A DNA stretch of 64,000 nucleotides from Gigaspora margarita. Taxonomy: Eukaryota > Glomeromycota > Glomeromycetes > Diversisporales > Gigasporaceae. Shown piece by piece: positions 58,801 through 64,000 of this stretch (within the stretch, counting starts at the first letter, position 1; every line of letters begins with the position of its first letter). The translations under genes and the position numbers were made by a program. The notes beneath the pieces were generated by a model. The model ran no database searches. It was not told the origin of the DNA and worked only from the letters and a program-made list of their open reading frames with translations. The stretch is from positions 178,550 through 242,549 of the forward strand of contig WTPW01000996.1 of NCBI GenBank assembly GCA_009809945.1, written 5' to 3'.

Positions 58801-58808
58801 GTTAGTGG

Positions 58809-59619
58809 AAATCATATATATTACGTACCTGACTTTTTTTTTTAATCGATATTGAAATATGCTATACTTATATATTAAATTCTATTTCTCTAATTTTGAA
58901 TAGCGTTAGATAATGGCTTGAAGAAAAAAAATTTGTAAATTGAAAGCCAATAGAACTTTTAAGTTTAACTTTTAAATAAAATTATTTGTGTGTAATCTTC
59001 CAAAAGTATTATATAAGGTAGCTGCGCGACGCTGTCACGCGAAACCAGGAACGTAAATTTATGAATTACCGTTACTCAAATAGATGATTTGAGCACTTCT
59101 AAGATTACACATGATTTGAAGAAATTATGGAAAAAGCTTGAAATCGGGATTATATTTTTCTTGTGTTGAACCAAATTTTGATTAGCTTTTATTATAAGAA
59201 AATCAAACTGGTAAAATCTTAATTATGGGTTTGGATTTGTATAGTGCGAAGCAGGATTTATTAAGTGATTGGTTTATCGTGAAATGGAAAGGTGTCGAAT
59301 AATGATGTAATAAATAATAGAGATTAGTAATTGAAATTATAAATTACATAATCATAAGACAACATAAGTATAGCATAGAAGTTTATTCGATTCCGAATTT
59401 TGTAAAAGAGATTAGTAAGAGATTAATACAAATAGAGGCAGAAGTTTAGAAGTAGATCGATTTATTTTTGAACATTAATAAACAAATCATAAATAGATAA
59501 TTTTAGGATTTTGACATTATGCATATTCGATGCTAAGTTCTTGATCAGATGATAATTTCTTTTATAAAGGGATATATCTTGGATTAGATCTTCATAAATA
59601 GTATTATTTTCTAGCTATA
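58809..59619. other. gene-free stretch
   Basis: Nothing supportable is seen. Confidence 0.45.
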
Positions 59620-59690
59620 AGGCCAGACCAATTTAATTCGGTGGTTTACATTACNGTAATGTAAACCACCGAATTAAATTGGTCTGGCCT
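59620..59690. repeat. perfect 35-bp-arm palindrome with undetermined centre
   Basis: The arms 59620-59654 and 59656-59690 are exact reverse complements (left arm starts AGGCCAGACCAATTTAATTC), separated by one undetermined base at 59655. It could be a collapsed foldback element or an assembly fold-back at a difficult hairpin. Confidence 0.9.
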
Positions 59691-60424
59691 AACAGTGGTA
59701 TTGTATATGTATAAAAAATTTTGTAGTCTTATAGGTTTAGATTAAACAAAGTGTCAGTTCATGTATAACGTGAGATGGAAGTAAATTGTGGATATTCAAC
59801 AAATTGCATATAATTCAGAATCTCGGTAATAAACATTTATACTTTAATGATATGTAGATGTTTTTGAAAAATTTTTGGTATATTCTTTGCTCATCTATCG
59901 TTAATCCAATGCTCATTTAATTCTTGATTAATTAAATTTAGTGCTTTTTCAAATAATAATCATGCACAGTAGCCTTTAAAATGTCTCTACTAATTGTAAT
60001 TCTCTAAATGCCAGCCTTCAAAATGCTTCCAATCGGTTGATTTTGATTTGGTGGTTGCATGTATCTCTACTAATTCTTTACAATGCAGTTAACTATAATG
60101 TTTCATTTGCAGTTCAACAGATGATTTAGAAAAACCAATGCATGATTACATAAAAATCGTAATCAGAAATAAACACGTGGGGTTTTTTATCTTCTCTAAC
60201 ACCGTAAATCGCGAGAACATAACCTTTAAAACGGTTATGATTGGTTGATTTCTTTGCATGCAAATCGGAGATAAATTATTGTGATGCAACGAATCTGTTA
60301 TATGATGCGATAAATTCTTTACAATGCAGTCGAATATGATGGTGCAATAAATGTTTACATTTGTAGTGATCATTAATGTATAGCAGTATAGCAGTTTACA
60401 TAAAAAAAATCGATCGTATTGAAA
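59691..60424. other. gene-free stretch
   Basis: Two related segments with AATTCTTTACAATGCAGT(T/C)(A/G)A lie at about 60070 and 60308, an old local duplication. No gene. Confidence 0.45.
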
Positions 60425-60586
60425 AGGGAAGATATACCGATACAGCACACACGTGACTAATTCTGCTATACCCTAATGCTAACTCTAACCCTAATGCCGG
60501 TCATGCTGTGTCGATTAGTTTAATGCTGGCCATTTTGCTGTGCATGAAGTCACGTGTATGCTGTGTCGGTATAGGTATATTTCCCC
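60425..60586. mobile_element. TIR element with telomere-like core
   Basis: TATACCGATACAGCACACAC and TATACCGACACAGCATACAC (right end complemented) continue into GTGACT; outside them GGGAAGATA and GGGGAAATA extend the symmetry. The centre has CTAACTCTAACCCTAATGCC and a partial third copy of the ATGCTGTGTCG motif. No target duplication is clear. Confidence 0.75.
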
Positions 60587-61859
60587 TAATGAAAATGTGT
60601 TTATTTTATAATTATCCATACCACGTGATTCAGAGATCAGTATTTAAACATTTTTGATTGATCACCAGAAAACGTGACCAGAGTACATACAGATGTATAA
60701 TGATGCAGAAATATTATGTTAAGCTTACCAATTTTATCTATTATCTATACCAGTACGATCATACGAACGGGTAACATGAACGAGAGAGGGATGGTTTGAT
60801 TCGTCGCCTATGCTGATTTTCGCAGAATTCTTATAACTCATAAGTAGATTATGCAACCTGACATTACTGATTATAAATTACGAAATCTATATCATCTAAA
60901 TTTAATCTGTTACCCGCGCATTACGACATTTTGATCATTCAAACATATAATAGTAGTTACCATAATAATATAGAAATTTGATAGTTTACACGATTGGGGA
61001 TTATTTATGGCCAGTCTGTTAATACTTAATTGTTGCGATGTTTGTCATAGATTATTATATTTTTGATAAATAATGTATTATATCTAAATAGAGTATAGAG
61101 TGGGAATGTTGTAAATGCATAAAGTAATTCATTATTAATAAAATGGAAGGATATTGATTCGTATGATTATTAAATCTGTAAATATTACAATATTTGTAGA
61201 GATACTGTCATCATGGTAAGCGATCTTTGAATTAAGACATCACAACTATGATATGTACAACCTCTCCATTTATGATTTTCGAGTGCAGCGAAAGTAAAAT
61301 TTCATTTTTAGAAACAGAATTATAGCTTTTCGCTTTGCGCCGCTAATTTTTTAAAAAATCGACATTAATAATAAACTAATTCTAAACTAAGTAATATATG
61401 CTACAAGCAGATGATTTTTCGATAATAATTAAAAAAAGCAAGCAAACAAACCTGCTCAATAGTGGAGATCATGCATAAACAGATCTAAATCTACCCAAAG
61501 AATGATAAAATCTATAAAGTAAACAAAATCGGAAAATCATACTATACCTTTTTTTTATCCTCGAATTGATTACCAAAAGTAGCAAGGCATAACAGGTACA
61601 AACGCTCGTGGCAGAATATAGAAGATGCGCACAGCCACAAGCTTATCAAAACGAATTACACAAAAAACGCTTTCATATGACACTAAACAAACGCAAAAAT
61701 TTAGTAATTATATACATCATGTTAACAAACATCCAATGACAATTTGAATACGCCATCCAATAAGATTCACGAAATCGTACACAGTAAGTTGCCTGTTAAC
61801 CATACACTTCGTACTTCGTACTACGTTCCTGGTAAATGGCATTTGTGTTACACGCAATA
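60587..61859. other. gene-free stretch upstream of the kinase-like array
   Basis: No supportable gene. Composition is less AT-extreme than the repeat-rich parts. Confidence 0.45.
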
Positions 61860-61869
61860 CTATATATAC
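61859..61869 (+). promoter_or_regulatory. TATA-like box of the kinase-like gene
   Basis: ACTATATATAC lies about 50-60 bp upstream of the ATG at 61917. It is the only TATA-like sequence close to the start, but in AT-rich DNA this is weak evidence. Confidence 0.35.
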
Positions 61870-61916
61870 AGTAATTGTAGCCAATGTTATAATTTTCTTC
61901 ACTTAGAATTACGATT

Positions 61917-64000
61917 ATGGCTGATGAATTTAGTCATAAAAGAAGTAAACGATATGGAAAATGCGCAAATTGCAACCGATATAACACATCAAAAGCTTGG
62001 TGTCAATCATGTGACCCTCAAAAAATCACACAAGTAGGGACAAGTGGAAATAAGGATGTTGATGATTGCATTAAAAAATTTCAACTTAAAACCAAATCTT
62101 ATGAAGATATAATCGAATGGATTCCTTTTAATAGATTAGATAATGTTCAAATAATTGGTGATGGATTTTCAGCAATCTGGCTAGATGGAAAACGATGTGT
62201 GGATAGGGATGGACAGAATAATGAATACACACAGTCACGTATGTCATCATATAAAGTTGAGCTTAAAACATTAACTAGATCACAAAATTTACTAGATATG
62301 TTAAGAGAAGTAAGATACTAAATCATTATTATACTGTATAAGTATTTTAATTCATATTTATATAACTATAAATATTTAATAAGTTTATAGACGACGTGCA
62401 GTTAAATAATAGAAACTTTAAAGTATATGGACTAACCCAAAACACCGCTACAAATGAATATATGACAGTATTTGATGAATTTGACACCATAAGAAAAAGT
62501 GAGAATGGAAAATGTGCAAATTGCAACCGACATAACACATCTTATGCTTGGTGTCGAACATGTGACCCTCAGAATACAATACAAGGATGGACGAGTGGAA
62601 ATAAGAATGTCGATGATTGCATTAAAGAACTTCAACTTAAAGCTACAAAGTATGAAAATGTAATTGAATGGATTCCTTTTAATAGATTAGATAACATTCA
62701 AAAGGTTGAGGAAGGATTTTCAGCAAATTGGATAGATGGTATACGAATAATTTCACGTGTATATGGAAATTTGCAGGAGTGCACACAATCACGTATACCA
62801 TCATATAGAGTGGAACTACATAGTTTTCAAAACTCATTAAACTTTTTAAAAAAAGTAAGTTTTTTATTTGTTGTATACGTTTTTATTTCAGTTAAGAATT
62901 TATTCATGTTCCATTTATTATATAAGTTTAAAGATCTCGTGCGATTTGAGAGTGATAATCTTAATGTATATGGACTAACTCAACACACTACAAAAAATGA
63001 GTATATGTTAGTATTTGATAAATTCGGTTTTAAAAGACATTGGAATAATGGAAAATGCGCAAACTGCAACCGGTATAACACATCAAGTGCTTGGTGTTGG
63101 ACGTGTGACCCTCAGAAAACAACACAAAAATGGATAAGTGGAGTTAAAGATATCGATGATTATATTAGAGAATTTCAACTTAAAGCTACGGAATATGAGA
63201 ATGTAATCGAATGGATTCCTTTTAATAGATTAGATAATGTTCAAAAGATTGGTGATAAGTTTTCAGCAACATGGTTAGATGGAAAACGATGTGTGGATGG
63301 AGATGGGCTGAAAAAGGAACATAAACAATCACGTACATCATCATATAAAGTGGAGCTTAAAACATTGGCTAGTTCGCAGAATTTATTAAATATTTTAAAA
63401 GAAGTAAGATATTATATGATTTATTTTTACGTAGATTAATTACTAGTAAGTTATATACTTAACTTCTATTATATAATCATAAATATTTTATAGTTTAAAA
63501 ATCATTTGCAATTAGAAAGTGGAAGCATCTTTGGATTAACTCAAAACACAACCACAAATGAATATATGTTGGTATTTGATGAATTTTGTTCCAAAAGAAG
63601 TCGAAAATATGGAACATGTGCAAATTGCGACCGATACAACACTTCAAAAGCTTGGTGTCAAGCATGTGATCCTCAGAAAACAACACAAGGATGGACAAGT
63701 GGAAATAAAGACGTTGATAATTGCATTAAAGAATTTCAACTTAAAGCCACAAAATATGAATATGTTATCGAGTGGATTCCTTTTAATAGACTAGATAATA
63801 TTCAAAAGATTGTTGATGGATTTTCAGCAACCTGGCTAGATGGAAAACGATGTGTGTATAGAGATGGACAGAAAAATGACAGCACCCAGCCACGTACATC
63901 ACCACAAAAAGTGGAGCTTAAAATATTGGCTAGTTCACAAAATCTATTAAAGATTTTAAAAGAAGTAAGATTATTTTATTATTATTGATTATTTAATCAA
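61917..64000 (+). CDS. kinase-like gene of tandem permuted N-lobe modules (partial)
   Basis: Exons 61917-62309, 62384-62854, 62927-63403 and 63494-63964, all phase 0, end in GTAAG donors; a fifth exon must lie beyond the window. About 604 residues are visible. Each module has a zinc ribbon (exon 1: CANCNRYNTSKAWCQSCDP, C16/C19/C29/C32), an amphipathic linker (DDCIKEFQLKA), EWIPFNRLDN, strands 1-3 of a kinase N-lobe (FSATWLDGKR, then VELK where the family normally has VALK) and helix C (SSQNLLxxLKE). From exon 2 on, each exon opens with the next kinase piece, strands 4-5 (VYGLTQNTTTNEYMLVF), then fuses at the hinge to the next module's zinc ribbon. The glycine-rich loop is shortened in all modules (IGDGFSA, no GxGxxG), and no catalytic HRD, DFG or C-lobe is visible. 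It is a pseudokinase-like or decaying member of the expanded Rhizophagus family. Start: MADEF aligns with the internal FDEF of later modules. Confidence 0.8.

Noticed and set aside
61717-62037. Overlapping short frames at the start of the kinase-like gene
   Set aside because: They are shadows in other frames or on the other strand of the first kinase-like exon and its leader.

Overview
This is a very AT-rich, intron-bearing eukaryotic window. The best guess for its source is an arbuscular mycorrhizal fungus (Glomeromycotina, Rhizophagus-like). The clearest clue is the gene at the right edge. Its repeated CxxC-x9-CxxC zinc ribbon followed by an EWIPFNRLDN kinase N-lobe is, from memory, the hallmark of the hugely expanded kinase-like family of those fungi. 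Introns of about 70-80 bp with GTAAGT-like donors, low gene density and a dense load of small inverted-repeat elements fit as well. No database search was possible, so family names rest on recognition of motifs.

Five gene models are supported. (1) 10009-10461 (+) is a small Thr/Tyr/Cys-rich single-pass membrane protein. (2) and (3), at 26977-28229 and 34835-36080 (+), are tandem paralogues of a four-exon, seven-helix receptor-like protein, carried on a segmental duplication whose upstream flank holds a locally inverted block. (4) 50547-54895 (-) is a six-exon arrestin-fold protein of about 1271 residues with a very long disordered, proline-rich tail. (5) 61917 to the right edge (+) is an array of four exons, each a permuted piece of a kinase N-lobe plus zinc ribbon, continuing past the window. 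A receptor pair and an arrestin could belong to one signalling pathway, but nothing in the sequence links them beyond lying in the same window.

Nearly everything else is mobile-element territory. I read nine elements with 8-bp (hAT-like) target duplications (seven with perfect or 7/8 copies among the clearest), more than ten TA-flanked Tc1/mariner or pogo-like non-autonomous elements, one TTA-flanked Harbinger-like element, several foldback elements, one tRNA-promoter SINE with a perfect 17-bp target duplication, and a second retroposed sequence that shares the SINE's 3' tail. Two places (1.8-3.1 kb and 47.2-48.8 kb) are nested stacks whose order of insertion can be read directly. Four loci (19-20 kb, 29-30.6 kb, 38.6-39.1 kb, 43.7-44.6 kb) are built from a shared palindromic module about 150-190 bp long.

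Layout: 1-10 kb nested small elements, a decayed satellite and a possible solo LTR; 10-10.5 kb membrane protein; 11.8-24 kb foldback and terminal-inverted-repeat elements; 24.9-36.2 kb receptor duplication with elements between the copies; 36.3-49.7 kb repeats, minisatellite, SINE and nested hAT elements; 50.5-54.9 kb arrestin gene; 55-61 kb sparse DNA with a few palindromes; 61.9-64 kb kinase-like array.
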